Of a stretch of DNA of 64,000 nucleotides, positions 6,635 to 15,816 are shown one piece after another; the first letter of the stretch is position 1; the number at the start of each line of letters is the position of its first letter. The translations under genes were made by a program, and so were the position numbers. Under the pieces are notes generated by a model. It saw only the letters and a list, made by a program, of their open reading frames with translations. It had not been told where the DNA came from and ran no database searches. This DNA comes from Cyclobacteriaceae bacterium (lineage in GTDB: Bacteria; Bacteroidota; Bacteroidia; Cytophagales; Cyclobacteriaceae): positions 1 to 64,000 of the forward strand of contig JANQOR010000040.1 of assembly GCA_028285685.1 (NCBI GenBank), given 5' to 3'.

Positions 6635-9250
6635 ATGGATCAACCTCCAAAATGGGCGAATCGATTTCTTGAATGGTATTGTCACCCAGATCTTCTAGAG
6701 GATTTACAGGGTGACCTTTTTGAAATCTACAGGAACAAAAGAGAGAAAAATGGCAAGCGAAGCGCAAACGTCCTCTTTGTCTGGCTTGTCCTCAGATCAT
6801 TTCGATGGTCAACAATGAAAGACTCAAAATCACTAGAACTAACCACTCTTGATATGTACAGAAATTATCTAAAAATTACCTGGAGATTCTTGCTAAGAAG
6901 CAAGTTGTATGCATCGATCAATGTGACGGGACTTGCCGTTGGTATGGCGGTCTTTATGCTCATTTTCCTGTATGTACGTGATGAAATCAGCTATGATACA
7001 TACCATAATGAATCTGACAATATCTATCGAATTGTTAGCAATCTGACGGTGCCGGATGGCTACTTTGAGTTTGCATCAACCCCCCCTCATCTAGGTTCAA
7101 GACTGAAAGAAGACTTTCCGGAAGTCATTGACTATACAAGACTTGCAAACCTTGGCGGAGTCCTGAAGGTTGGTGAAAAATCATTCCGAGACGACAGAGG
7201 AATTTACAGCGATCCATCATTTTTCAACCTCTTTGATATCCCCATTCTCCAAAAGAATCAGGATACACCTTTAAGCAATCCTTTCACAATTGTTTTGACT
7301 GAGAGCGCAGCGAAGAAATATTTTGCTGATGAAGATGTCCTGGGTAAAACGATCGAGATTGAGGGCATTGAACAACCATTTTCAATCGTAGCAGTGATGG
7401 AAGATGTTCCTGCAAATTCTCACTTTTCCTTTGATTACTTGATCTCCATGCGCACAAGAGAGGCTCTGGATTTTTTAAGAGAGGGTCAATGGTTTTATCT
7501 TGACTACTACACCTATTTGCTTCTTCCCGAGAACCAGCGAATACAGGAGCTCGAAACTAAGCTTCCGGATTTTATAGAAAAACATATTGGTGATGCTCAA
7601 AGAGATGCTGGTCAAACGTATGAATTCAAATTTCAACGGTTGGCGGATATTTACTTAAGGTCAAGTCGTGATGTCGAAATAGGTGCGAATGGAAACATCC
7701 AATACGTCTATATCTTTTCATTGATCGCCATCTTTATTCTTGTCATTGCCTGCGTCAACTTCATGAATTTGTCTACGGCGAGAGCGTCGAAAAGAGCAAA
7801 AGAAATTGGCCTACGAAAGGTGGTTGGGGCGGTACGGAAACAACTGATTTCGCAGTTCTTGATGGAGTCAATACTCATAAGTGTGCTTTCGTTTGTGCTC
7901 GCTATTGTGGTAACGATGTGGGTTCTGCCTTTTTTCAATCAAATAGTCAGCAAGGAACTTTCCATGCAAATACTATTTGAGACGCAGACATTGGTCTTCT
8001 GGCTGGCTTTGATTTTCGTTTCCGGGTTTTTAGCAGGAATTTATCCGGCAATGGTACTCTCGCGATTCAGACCCGTTCGAGTGTTGAGTTCCGGATCCCC
8101 AACAAGTAGTGAAAACACGCTGTTAAGAAAGGGACTTGTCGTCTTTCAACTGATGATTTCAACTATTTTGATTATGGGAACAATTGTGATTAACCAGCAA
8201 TTGAAAAGCATGCAAAATCAAAATTTAGGCTTCGATAAGGACCAAATCCTGACGATAAACTTCGCCCGTAACAATGAAGTACTTGAGAAAATGGACGAAT
8301 TGAGGTCCGAGTTTATGAAAAACGCTAATGTTGCCAATGCGGCTTTTTCAACATTCATACCTAGTACGGGAGCAAGCAATTGGTATACGACCTACGAAGT
8401 GACACCTGGAGAGAAGCTGAATGCATCCATGTATGGCTATTTGGTCGACTATGATTTTATCGACACATACGGACTAGAAGTTCTTGTAGGCCGTGGGTTT
8501 AATAAGGAGATACCAATGGATGTGGATGATGCATATGTCATCAATGAGGCAGCGGCTCTGAAAATTGGCTTTGAAAATTACGAGGATGCTATTGGAAAAC
8601 CGATCAATCAGATAGGCAAAGAGGGCAAAATTGTTGGAGTGATAAAGAATTTTAACTTCAAAAGCCTGCACAATGAAGTTGAGCCACTTGTAATGCAAAT
8701 GGCTCCACCATTTTTGTCTTTCATGTCGGTGCGGTTGAATTCGGGAAAGGCACTAGAGACCATTGGTGAACTCGAAGAAACCTGGAATTCAATGATTTCT
8801 TCCGTTCCATTCGAAGTGGCCTTTCTGGATCAGGATCTAAACAGAAGGTATGCAGCTGAAATCAGAACTGGTGAAGTTTTTACCATTTTTTCGGGACTAG
8901 CCATATTTATCGCAGCCTTGGGTCTTTTTGCACTTTCGACCTTAAGTGCCGAACAACAGCGTAAAAACATCAGTGTTCGTAGAGTCTTGGGAGCATCAGA
9001 GAGAGGAATTGTCTACGCTTTTGCGGTGCAGTTTCTGAAGTTGGCTGGCGTAGCATTGGTGGTGAGTATACCAATTACCTATTGGCTGGCGGAATCATGG
9101 TTGAATGACTTTTCATATAGGATCGACCTGGGCGCCTCCATCTTTTTGCTAGGCGGATTCATTACGCTCCTCGTGACCTTATTGACGGTTTCGTTTCAAT
9201 CATTCCGACTGACCCGGCTAAACCCTGCATATAACTTGAGAAGTGAATAA
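6635..9250 (+). CDS. FtsX/MacB-like ABC permease with N-terminal prefix domain
   Basis: The 871-residue membrane protein belongs to the MacB/FtsX permease superfamily. A TTG at 6629 would overlap the PadR gene, but the ATG at 6635 puts the conserved start DQPPKWANRFLEWYCHPDLLEDLQGDL in place; this prefix domain is typical of PadR-linked permeases. A first membrane helix (about 91-115) is followed by a periplasmic MacB core, then an FtsX domain (helix near 357-379, EIGLRKVVGA), a second periplasmic domain and a second FtsX domain ending in NPAYNLRSE. No ATPase gene is nearby, so it either uses an ATPase encoded elsewhere or acts in signalling. The next permease gene overlaps it by 8 bp. Confidence 0.93.
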   Translation: MDQPPKWANRFLEWYCHPDLLEDLQGDLFEIYRNKREKNGKRSANVLFVWLVLRSFRWSTMKDSKSLELTTLDMYRNYLKITWRFLLRSKLYASINVTGLAVGMAVFMLIFLYVRDEISYDTYHNESDNIYRIVSNLTVPDGYFEFASTPPHLGSRLKEDFPEVIDYTRLANLGGVLKVGEKSFRDDRGIYSDPSFFNLFDIPILQKNQDTPLSNPFTIVLTESAAKKYFADEDVLGKTIEIEGIEQPFSIVAVMEDVPANSHFSFDYLISMRTREALDFLREGQWFYLDYYTYLLLPENQRIQELETKLPDFIEKHIGDAQRDAGQTYEFKFQRLADIYLRSSRDVEIGANGNIQYVYIFSLIAIFILVIACVNFMNLSTARASKRAKEIGLRKVVGAVRKQLISQFLMESILISVLSFVLAIVVTMWVLPFFNQIVSKELSMQILFETQTLVFWLALIFVSGFLAGIYPAMVLSRFRPVRVLSSGSPTSSENTLLRKGLVVFQLMISTILIMGTIVINQQLKSMQNQNLGFDKDQILTINFARNNEVLEKMDELRSEFMKNANVANAAFSTFIPSTGASNWYTTYEVTPGEKLNASMYGYLVDYDFIDTYGLEVLVGRGFNKEIPMDVDDAYVINEAAALKIGFENYEDAIGKPINQIGKEGKIVGVIKNFNFKSLHNEVEPLVMQMAPPFLSFMSVRLNSGKALETIGELEETWNSMISSVPFEVAFLDQDLNRRYAAEIRTGEVFTIFSGLAIFIAALGLFALSTLSAEQQRKNISVRRVLGASERGIVYAFAVQFLKLAGVALVVSIPITYWLAESWLNDFSYRIDLGASIFLLGGFITLLVTLLTVSFQSFRLTRLNPAYNLRSE

Positions 9251-11942
9251 AGATCAAGAAATATCTCCTCCGAAATGGGCCAGCCGATTCCTGGAATGGT
9301 ACTGCGATCCTCAATTGCTCGAAGATCTGGAGGGGGATCTTTATGAGATCTATCAACGAAAGATCGAGCAAGGAAAATCATTGAAAGCAAAGTGGACTTA
9401 TGTGTGGTTGGTGATGCGCTCTTTCAGAATATCCGCAATTAAAAAAAATCAAAAATTCAAAAACTCAATATTCGCTATGACTAGAAATAACTTCAAAATT
9501 GCCCTCCGTGTACTATGGAGGGACAAGTTCAATAGCTCAATCAACTTACTTGGGCTCACGATCGGTATCGCATGTTTTCTCTTGCTGGGACTTTATGTGA
9601 AACAAGAACTTAGCTTTGATCAATTTCATTCGAAGAAGGATCGAATCTACCGAACCTGGCTGAAAGAGGACTATGGAGAGGGGAGGATATTTTTCAATTC
9701 CCAAACTCCCCTGCGATTTGAGGAGATGTTTGAGAGCAACTTTCCCGAAGTTGAGCGGGTAGTTCAGTATATAGAACTCAACCGGCGTGTTGGGCGTGGT
9801 GAAAATCGGCTAAGTGAAAAAGTATCACTAATAGGTGAAGACTTCTTTGAGGTATTTGACTTCAATCTGCTCGATGGAAATACGGAAACACCGCTTGAAA
9901 GCAGGGAAAACCTGGTCATTTCACAGGCATATGCGAAGAAATACTTTGGAGAGCAGGATCCCATTGGAAGACCGTTGGCTATCCAGTGGGGCGAGGAGAT
10001 TAGGGACTTTACGGTCACTGCCGTCTTTCAGAACATTCCCTATGAGTCAAGCATTCAATTTGACCTGGGCATTTCGGCAGAAAATGGTCGCGATGTTTTC
10101 GGAGATAGAAGCTATACAGCGTGGTTTAATGTAGCTCCTGAAACCTATGTCTTGCTAAAGGAAAGGGCCTCGATCAGTAACATGAGAGAAAAGGCTGAAG
10201 ATGTCGCTATTGGCTTGATGGGCGATTCAGGATATAGTGATGATCCAATGCAGAAGGGACAATATAATATTGGTTTCCAGACTTTAACCGACATACACCT
10301 AAATCCGGACATCCCTTTGGGATATGCGCCTGTGAGCAATCCTCAATATGTGTTCATCCTGGCAGCAATTGGAATCTTGGTTCTGATTATCGCTTGTATC
10401 AATTACACCACGCTCTCAGCAGGGCAATCTCTAAAAAGAGCGAAAGAAGTAGGAATGAGGAAAGTGCTGGGTGCGGTCAAGGGGACGCTTATCTATCAAT
10501 ACTTAAGTGAAAGCATGGTACTCGCACTGATAGCCATGTTGATAGGAACGCTTGCCACATTTCTGTTGATTCCTACCTTCAATTTGTTGACTGGTACCGA
10601 GCTTGTCGTTCAATTCGAGCTTTGGCACATTGTGGTCTATTTGGGCATTGGTTTAGCGATTGGACTGATGGCAGGTTCATATCCGGCATTGGTCATCTCC
10701 GGATTCAAAACCATAAACATTCTCCGTGGCGGGAATCAATCCACAGGGAAGCTAACCGCCAGAAAAGGACTTGTGGTCTTACAGTTTTTAGTTACAGTAT
10801 TTCTAATCAGCACGGCGTTGATCATGAAGCAGCAGATGCAGTTCCTTCAAAACAAAGATCTGGGCTACGATTACAAAGCAGTGATATCCACGCGGTTGAA
10901 TGCCGATCCGTCTTTGCAACGGACATCTGAACGCATCAATTCCGGATTTGCAAATGGAGAATTGCTGAAAGCAAAACTTGAGAAATATCCGGAGATAACG
11001 AAAATCGCCATGGGTTCCCACATGTTTGGGACTAGTGGGTGGATTAACCTGGCATTCAATGATGATAAAGACAATTTCCGACGTTTTCGAATGCTTGTGG
11101 TGGATGCGCCTTATCTGGAAGCTTTCGAGATCAAGATGAAGGAGGGGAGATCTTTCGAGATTGATAATGGACTAGACCAGAGGCAGTCTGTGATTTTAAA
11201 CGAAACAGCAGCCAATTACTTTGGTCTTGAAAATCCTATTGGAGCCAAATTGCCAGGCCCGGAATTTGGTGAACACCAAATCATTGGTGTGACGGAGGAT
11301 TTTCACTTTTCGTCGCTCCATTCCGGCATCGAACCGCTGGTGATTGTCCAGAATCCAGTGCCCATCTTTATGGGGATTTCCGATGCGGATGGTGGAGATA
11401 GCCTGATCCCAAAATTAGTTTTTACCTACACGGGATCTAACCTTTTGCAGGCTACAGAAATCTTGAAAAAGGAGTGGGAAGCAACATTTCCGAACGAAAG
11501 CTGGAATTACAACTTTATTGATGATCAAATCAAAGCTCAATATGAAAATGAGGCACGTATGAACAAGTTGATCAGTGTGGCCACTTTCCTTTCTATTCTA
11601 ATTGCCAGTCTGGGATTACTTGGGTTAACGATGTTAGTCGTCAACAGTAAAGTGAAAGAGATTGGGATCAGGAAAGTGATGGGAGCTTCACCCACCTCAC
11701 TATTCAAGCTGTTGGCGAAAGGGTTCTCCATTCAACTTTTGATATCAATTGTCCTATCCATCCCTATTACCATCTGGTTGATGAATAAGTGGTTGGCGAA
11801 TTTTGCCTACCGTATTGATATCGGTGTTGGTCTATTTCTGCTTAGCGCTGTTCTATCGATGCTAATTGCATTTCTTGTGATAAGTTACCATACAATGAGA
11901 GCTACCAAGGTTAATCCTGTGGAGTCATTGAGATCTGAGTAG
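9243..11942 (+). CDS. FtsX/MacB-like ABC permease with N-terminal prefix domain (GTG start)
   Basis: This 899-residue paralogue of the preceding permease begins at a GTG that overlaps the end of that gene by 8 bp. No earlier or nearby ATG fits, and GTG places the conserved prefix (ISPPKWASRFLEWYCDPQLLEDLEGDLYEIY) at the start. The order is prefix, membrane helix (about 100-120, INLLGLTIGIACFLLLGLYV), MacB-like periplasmic domain, FtsX domain (LAAIGILVLIIACINYTTLSAG, EVGMRKVLGA), second periplasmic domain and second FtsX domain (EIGIRKVMGASP), ending NPVESLRSE. With PadR and the first permease it forms a three-gene operon. It converges with a homologous gene on the other strand after two bases. 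Confidence 0.93.
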   Translation: MNKDQEISPPKWASRFLEWYCDPQLLEDLEGDLYEIYQRKIEQGKSLKAKWTYVWLVMRSFRISAIKKNQKFKNSIFAMTRNNFKIALRVLWRDKFNSSINLLGLTIGIACFLLLGLYVKQELSFDQFHSKKDRIYRTWLKEDYGEGRIFFNSQTPLRFEEMFESNFPEVERVVQYIELNRRVGRGENRLSEKVSLIGEDFFEVFDFNLLDGNTETPLESRENLVISQAYAKKYFGEQDPIGRPLAIQWGEEIRDFTVTAVFQNIPYESSIQFDLGISAENGRDVFGDRSYTAWFNVAPETYVLLKERASISNMREKAEDVAIGLMGDSGYSDDPMQKGQYNIGFQTLTDIHLNPDIPLGYAPVSNPQYVFILAAIGILVLIIACINYTTLSAGQSLKRAKEVGMRKVLGAVKGTLIYQYLSESMVLALIAMLIGTLATFLLIPTFNLLTGTELVVQFELWHIVVYLGIGLAIGLMAGSYPALVISGFKTINILRGGNQSTGKLTARKGLVVLQFLVTVFLISTALIMKQQMQFLQNKDLGYDYKAVISTRLNADPSLQRTSERINSGFANGELLKAKLEKYPEITKIAMGSHMFGTSGWINLAFNDDKDNFRRFRMLVVDAPYLEAFEIKMKEGRSFEIDNGLDQRQSVILNETAANYFGLENPIGAKLPGPEFGEHQIIGVTEDFHFSSLHSGIEPLVIVQNPVPIFMGISDADGGDSLIPKLVFTYTGSNLLQATEILKKEWEATFPNESWNYNFIDDQIKAQYENEARMNKLISVATFLSILIASLGLLGLTMLVVNSKVKEIGIRKVMGASPTSLFKLLAKGFSIQLLISIVLSIPITIWLMNKWLANFAYRIDIGVGLFLLSAVLSMLIAFLVISYHTMRATKVNPVESLRSE

Positions 11943-11944
11943 TG

Positions 11945-14593
11945 CTACTCATCTCGAAGATGATCAACAGGATTGACCTTGAGTGATTTTAATATCTGAT
12001 AGAGACTCGAACCCAGAGCTACGACTATTACCATGATCAGACCGAGTACATAGTTGAATGGCCCAAAGGAAATTGAGTACGCGAAGTTTGCTAACCATCG
12101 GTTGGAAAAAAAGTAGACCAATGGCCATGAAATTAAGCAGGAGATCAAAATGATATAAAAGTACTCCTTAGTTAAGACGGCCGTGATATGCCTTGGGGAT
12201 GCGCCCATCACCTTTCGTACTCCAATTTCCTTTGCTCGTCGTTGATGGGTATAGGTGGCAAGTCCAAATACCCCAAGAGCAGCAATCAGGATGGAAAGAA
12301 TGGTGAAAGTCGTCATGATCTTGCTACTTGCCAATTCACGCTGATAAGTCCTTTTGATCTCTTCATCTACAAATACCAACTCCATTGGCTTGTTGGGATT
12401 GAATTGACTGTAAACTTCATCTATAGCCTTGATCTGATCTAGCACAGAATTGTCGGGCTTTAGTTTGATATTTAAAAAGTCTGTGTAATAAAAGTGTTTA
12501 TTGATATAGATAATCAGTGGCTTTACTGATTCATAGAGCGATTGAAAATGGAAGTCCTCCACAACACCAATGATCTTGCCTTTCCTGTTATCAGCGGCTC
12601 CTGTATAGACAGTCAATTCAAGGTTTTTGCCTACCGCTTCACCTTCCCAATTCAGAAAATTTGCTGCTGCTTCATTTATTAAGAAAGCCAGTCGCTCGTC
12701 GGTGACAATCGATTCGCTGAAATTTCGACCATCGACCAGTTTAATGTCATAGGTGTCAAGATAGTCTTCATCAACTCCCAACGTGTACCATTCTGTTGCT
12801 ATTTTGTCTGGGTGATCTGGGAAATTCACCGGGAAGCCATAAAAACCTTCGCTCATGCCAACTACCGTATTGGATACAGCCACTTTTTCTATGAAAGGCA
12901 GCTTGATAAGCTCTTCTTTCAGGGTCTTATAATTCTGCTTATCATTTCTGTCGATCATTTTAAGTGCTACCTGATAATCCTTATTAAAGCCTATGTTTTT
13001 GTTTTGCAAGTAGTTGTATTGTCTTAGAAGGAGGATGGTAAACAGTATTAGGCACATTGAAATAGAGAATTGAACGGTGACGAGTACCTTCCTTTGATTT
13101 CCATTGCTGAGATATTTGCTAAGGTTGTTCTTTAACACATCTATCGGGTTAAATCTGATAGTGGCCAGTGTGGGGTAGGTTCCCGCGATAACTGATAAAG
13201 CGATCGCTCCAAATACTACAATTAACAATGCTTCATAGCTTACCAGGATGTTGTAAGCAACCACCCCGTCCAAAAGCTGGCTGATTAGAGAGTTCCAAAG
13301 GAGCGCCATAACTACTACAGATAGCAAAATCGCTACCCCAACAATGACTAGCGATTCGATGAAGAACTGCCGGATAAGCTGTCCCTTTTCAGACCCCATG
13401 GCTTTCTTTATTCCAATTTCTCTGGATCGATTCTGACTGTTGGCAGTGGTTAGATTCACATAATTTATAATGGCTATCAACAAAATAAATGCGCCCAGAG
13501 CCAGGAAAAACTTCATGTTGATCTGTGTGTTGTTTGATTTCCATTCGCCTTGCCGATCTGAACTCAAATGGATGCTTTTCAGCGACTGGAAAACGAGGGT
13601 AGGGTTACCGTCAAGATATCGTTGATGACCATTCTTGGATAGAATGTCCTGTGCGACCTTCTTCGCGTCTTCCGCCTGATCTGCAGAATTCAGCTTTGCA
13701 TAAAGAAACGCATTGGGGTAAAACCAATTGTTATGCCAGGGAACTACTTGTGTCAAGCTGGAGAACGAAGCAATGAAGTCTACATTAAAATGGGTGTTTT
13801 TTGGAAAATCTTCTACAACTGCGATTACCGAAAATTCAAAAGATGCGTACTCGTCCTCGAATGTAAGTGTTTCGCCGACAGGGTTTTTCGTGCCAAAATA
13901 TTGAGTAGCCTTCTTCTTGGTGATAACGATTTGCATCGGGGCATCCAGAGGCTTGTCAATCGATCCACTTACCACATTTAAGGGAAATAACCGGAAGAAA
14001 TTTTCATCCGCGAAAACAAACTGCGTCTCTTTAAACTTGTTGTCTACTTCACTTTGCACGTAACCAGGCCAGGGCAACATACGTGTGAACTCTGCTCCAA
14101 GTGGAATAGCGTCCTTCAAAACACTTCTAAATGGAATAGCCGCTTTTGCAGATTCTGTGTATTGTCCGTCATCAACAAGATTGACCCCTATTCTGAATAT
14201 TCGGTCATGATCAGGGAAAAGTTCATCATAACTATTTTCCTGCAGGTAATAGAGGAGGAGAATCGTGAATGCACAAACCCCCAGAACCAAACCCGAAATG
14301 TTGATTCCGGTGAACAAAATATTTTTCTTAAACACCCTGAAAGTGATTTTCAGATTGTGTTTCCAAAGTCCATTGTTTATTGAGTATTTCATGATTTTTG
14401 GTTTTCTGAAATTTGACCATCTAAAAAATTTGAGGACATCAAGGATGAATGTTCGCCGTGCAAATTGAAGGCTCTTCGCACTAGTCTTTTCATGGAATAT
14501 CTCATGCAGATCACCTTCGATTTCCTCCAGAAAATCGGGATTACAGAACCATCGTAAGAAGCTGCCTGGCCAATTTGGAGGATGCTTTTTCAT
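11945..14593 (-). CDS. FtsX/MacB-like ABC permease with N-terminal prefix domain
   Basis: This third permease has 882 residues and the same plan: prefix HPPNWPGSFLRWFCNPDFLEEIEGDLHEIFHEK, a first membrane helix (FTGINISGLVLGVCAFTILLLYYLQ), a MacB-like periplasmic domain, an FtsX domain with EIGIKKAMGSEKGQLIRQF, a second periplasmic domain, and a second FtsX domain with EIGVRKVMGASP and the ending NPVDHLRDE. It starts with an ATGA overlap (4 bp) on the PadR stop, so the pair is translationally coupled. There is no ATPase gene nearby. It faces the 9243-11942 permease tail to tail with a 2-bp gap, and the sequences are too diverged to be a recent inverted duplication. Confidence 0.93.
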   Translation of the reverse strand: MKKHPPNWPGSFLRWFCNPDFLEEIEGDLHEIFHEKTSAKSLQFARRTFILDVLKFFRWSNFRKPKIMKYSINNGLWKHNLKITFRVFKKNILFTGINISGLVLGVCAFTILLLYYLQENSYDELFPDHDRIFRIGVNLVDDGQYTESAKAAIPFRSVLKDAIPLGAEFTRMLPWPGYVQSEVDNKFKETQFVFADENFFRLFPLNVVSGSIDKPLDAPMQIVITKKKATQYFGTKNPVGETLTFEDEYASFEFSVIAVVEDFPKNTHFNVDFIASFSSLTQVVPWHNNWFYPNAFLYAKLNSADQAEDAKKVAQDILSKNGHQRYLDGNPTLVFQSLKSIHLSSDRQGEWKSNNTQINMKFFLALGAFILLIAIINYVNLTTANSQNRSREIGIKKAMGSEKGQLIRQFFIESLVIVGVAILLSVVVMALLWNSLISQLLDGVVAYNILVSYEALLIVVFGAIALSVIAGTYPTLATIRFNPIDVLKNNLSKYLSNGNQRKVLVTVQFSISMCLILFTILLLRQYNYLQNKNIGFNKDYQVALKMIDRNDKQNYKTLKEELIKLPFIEKVAVSNTVVGMSEGFYGFPVNFPDHPDKIATEWYTLGVDEDYLDTYDIKLVDGRNFSESIVTDERLAFLINEAAANFLNWEGEAVGKNLELTVYTGAADNRKGKIIGVVEDFHFQSLYESVKPLIIYINKHFYYTDFLNIKLKPDNSVLDQIKAIDEVYSQFNPNKPMELVFVDEEIKRTYQRELASSKIMTTFTILSILIAALGVFGLATYTHQRRAKEIGVRKVMGASPRHITAVLTKEYFYIILISCLISWPLVYFFSNRWLANFAYSISFGPFNYVLGLIMVIVVALGSSLYQILKSLKVNPVDHLRDE

Positions 14594-14913
14594 GACATAG
14601 AAGGTCGAATGCGCTTGTACAAAGACGTCCTCATTTCATATGCCTGATCCAAGGTGGCTTGTCCTGCATGGGTAGGGGTGTAGATCCTTTTTCTTCTACC
14701 ACCTCTTTCCGTCGTGGCCCCTCCAAGTCGGGATTTGAGGAATCCCTTCGCTTCCAACCTCCGAAGAACAGTGTGAATTGCTCCGATGTTAACTTCTCTT
14801 CCTGTGGTGTTTTTGATTTCTGCTACAATAGCTACACCGTAGGCATCATCATTTAATGCAGCAGCTGTGAGAAGAATAAGTTCTTCAAGCTCTCCTAAAA
14901 ATGTTCCTTTCAT
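14590..14913 (-). CDS. PadR-family transcriptional regulator
   Basis: The 107-residue minimal PadR repressor closely resembles the one at 6300-6632 (FLGELEELILLTAAALNDDAYGVAIVAEI, then IHTVLRRLEAKGFLKSRLGGATTERGGRRKRIYTPTHAG). It overlaps the downstream permease gene by 4 bp (ATGA). Upstream lies a perfect 15-bp inverted repeat with a likely -7 box in each arm, shared with the divergent secreted-protein gene at 15009. Autorepression together with control of the divergent gene is the simplest reading. The ligand is unknown. Confidence 0.95.
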   Translation of the reverse strand: MKGTFLGELEELILLTAAALNDDAYGVAIVAEIKNTTGREVNIGAIHTVLRRLEAKGFLKSRLGGATTERGGRRKRIYTPTHAGQATLDQAYEMRTSLYKRIRPSMS

Positions 14914-14927
14914 TTCTTAATATTTAT

Positions 14928-14972
14928 CATACAAATATAAAACAAATCAATAATTACTTTTATATTTGTATG
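14928..14972. promoter_or_regulatory. Divergent promoter/operator: perfect 15-bp dyad
   Basis: CATACAAATATAAAA (14928-14942) and its exact reverse complement (14958-14972) are separated by 15 bases. Each arm contains TATATTTG, a full match to the Bacteroidota -7 consensus TAnnTTTG: one on the minus strand (14932-14939) ending 19 bp before the PadR start, one on the plus strand (14961-14968) ending 40 bp before the gene at 15009. The symmetry makes it both a divergent promoter pair and a strong PadR operator candidate. Confidence 0.65.
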
Positions 14973-15008
14973 AGTAATATATTCATTCACACTCAAAATT
15001 TTAAGACT

Positions 15009-15671
15009 ATGAGAAAGTTTTTAACTCTTTTTTTGCTAGTGTCTTCATTTGCTGGGTTTTCCCAGAAATCAAATGACAAAAAGTTAGCTGCTGCGATTCA
15101 AGCGTTTCAAGATGCCACTGAAATCACGGGTATGATGGAGTCTGTGCAAATGTTCAAAGAAGTGAGTGATAAGGACAAAGGCTGGATCCCCGCATATTGG
15201 ACGTCCTTTGCATTTTCTCAGATCGGCAGACTTTCAGAAAACCCGCCAGCATATTATGATTCTGCACAGCTATACCTGGATAAAGTAGTCTCAAACAAAG
15301 CCCTGTCTGATATTGAAAAATCCGATGTTCATGCTCTTCAATCGCTTATTTATGGATTGCGTGCAGGCTCTTTTTGGGCGAAAGGGGACCGTGAAAACGG
15401 GTTGAAGTACTCCAACCTTGATAGTGAGTCGTTGGCGAAGGCTATTGAGCAGAACGGAAACAATCCAAGGGTTTACCTATTGTCAGGCACAAGTATCATC
15501 AGTGACGGATTGCGAAATCAGGATGCGGGCTATTTGCTCGCCGGAAAGCACATGCTTGAGATGGCCAAGGCTAAGTATGAGGCAAGCGAATCTTCTAACG
15601 AGCTTTATCCTAATTGGGGAAAAGGCTGGATCAATTTCTGGTTGGGGAGAGCAAAGCTTAGTAGTGACTAG
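15009..15671 (+). CDS. Secreted helical (TPR-like) protein
   Basis: The start at 15009 gives a clear signal peptide, MRKFLTLFLLVSSFAGFSQK; the frame is open further upstream, but that stretch crosses the promoter dyad. The mature ~200 residues are mostly helical, with repeated pairs such as AYYDSAQLYLDKVVSNKALSDIEKSDVHALQSLIYGL and AGKHMLEMAKAKYEAS, which suggests TPR-like repeats. A W-rich ending (LYPNWGKGWINFWLGRAKL) is conserved-looking. No enzyme motif is visible. It is divergent from the PadR-permease pair across a shared dyad, so it is probably coregulated and may serve the permease in the periplasm. Confidence 0.8.
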   Translation: MRKFLTLFLLVSSFAGFSQKSNDKKLAAAIQAFQDATEITGMMESVQMFKEVSDKDKGWIPAYWTSFAFSQIGRLSENPPAYYDSAQLYLDKVVSNKALSDIEKSDVHALQSLIYGLRAGSFWAKGDRENGLKYSNLDSESLAKAIEQNGNNPRVYLLSGTSIISDGLRNQDAGYLLAGKHMLEMAKAKYEASESSNELYPNWGKGWINFWLGRAKLSSD

Positions 15672-15681
15672 CTTGCTCGGA

Positions 15682-15786
15682 TCACATCACAGTGACCAGC
15701 ACCATTGATATACCAATCAATGTAGCGCTGACAAACATGCTTCTGATAAAAAATCTTCTTTGCTTTAAGTCCATGTGAAATATCAT
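15682..15786 (-). CDS. Possible very small single-pass membrane protein
   Basis: A 34-codon frame encodes MIFHMDLKQRRFFIRSMFVS followed by about 14 hydrophobic residues, ending LVTVM. The pattern of a short charged head (KQRR) followed by a single hydrophobic helix fits small membrane proteins. The fourth-codon ATG at 15774 could also be the start. There is no clear promoter or ribosome-binding site, and a frame of this size could occur by chance. It would be transcribed against both neighbours. Confidence 0.2.
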   Translation of the reverse strand: MIFHMDLKQRRFFIRSMFVSATLIGISMVLVTVM

Positions 15787-15816
15787 GACGAGTTTGGGTT
15801 TTTTGTTGTAAAGTGA

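Noticed and set aside
11937-11950. Palindrome GAGTAG-TG-CTACTC as a bidirectional terminator
   Set aside because: It consists of the Glu-stop codons of two convergent permease genes, both ending in LR(S/D)E. The 2-base loop cannot form a terminator hairpin.
14901-15008. Longer N-terminus for the secreted protein starting at 15009
   Set aside because: It would place coding sequence over the divergent promoter dyad and hide an excellent signal peptide start.
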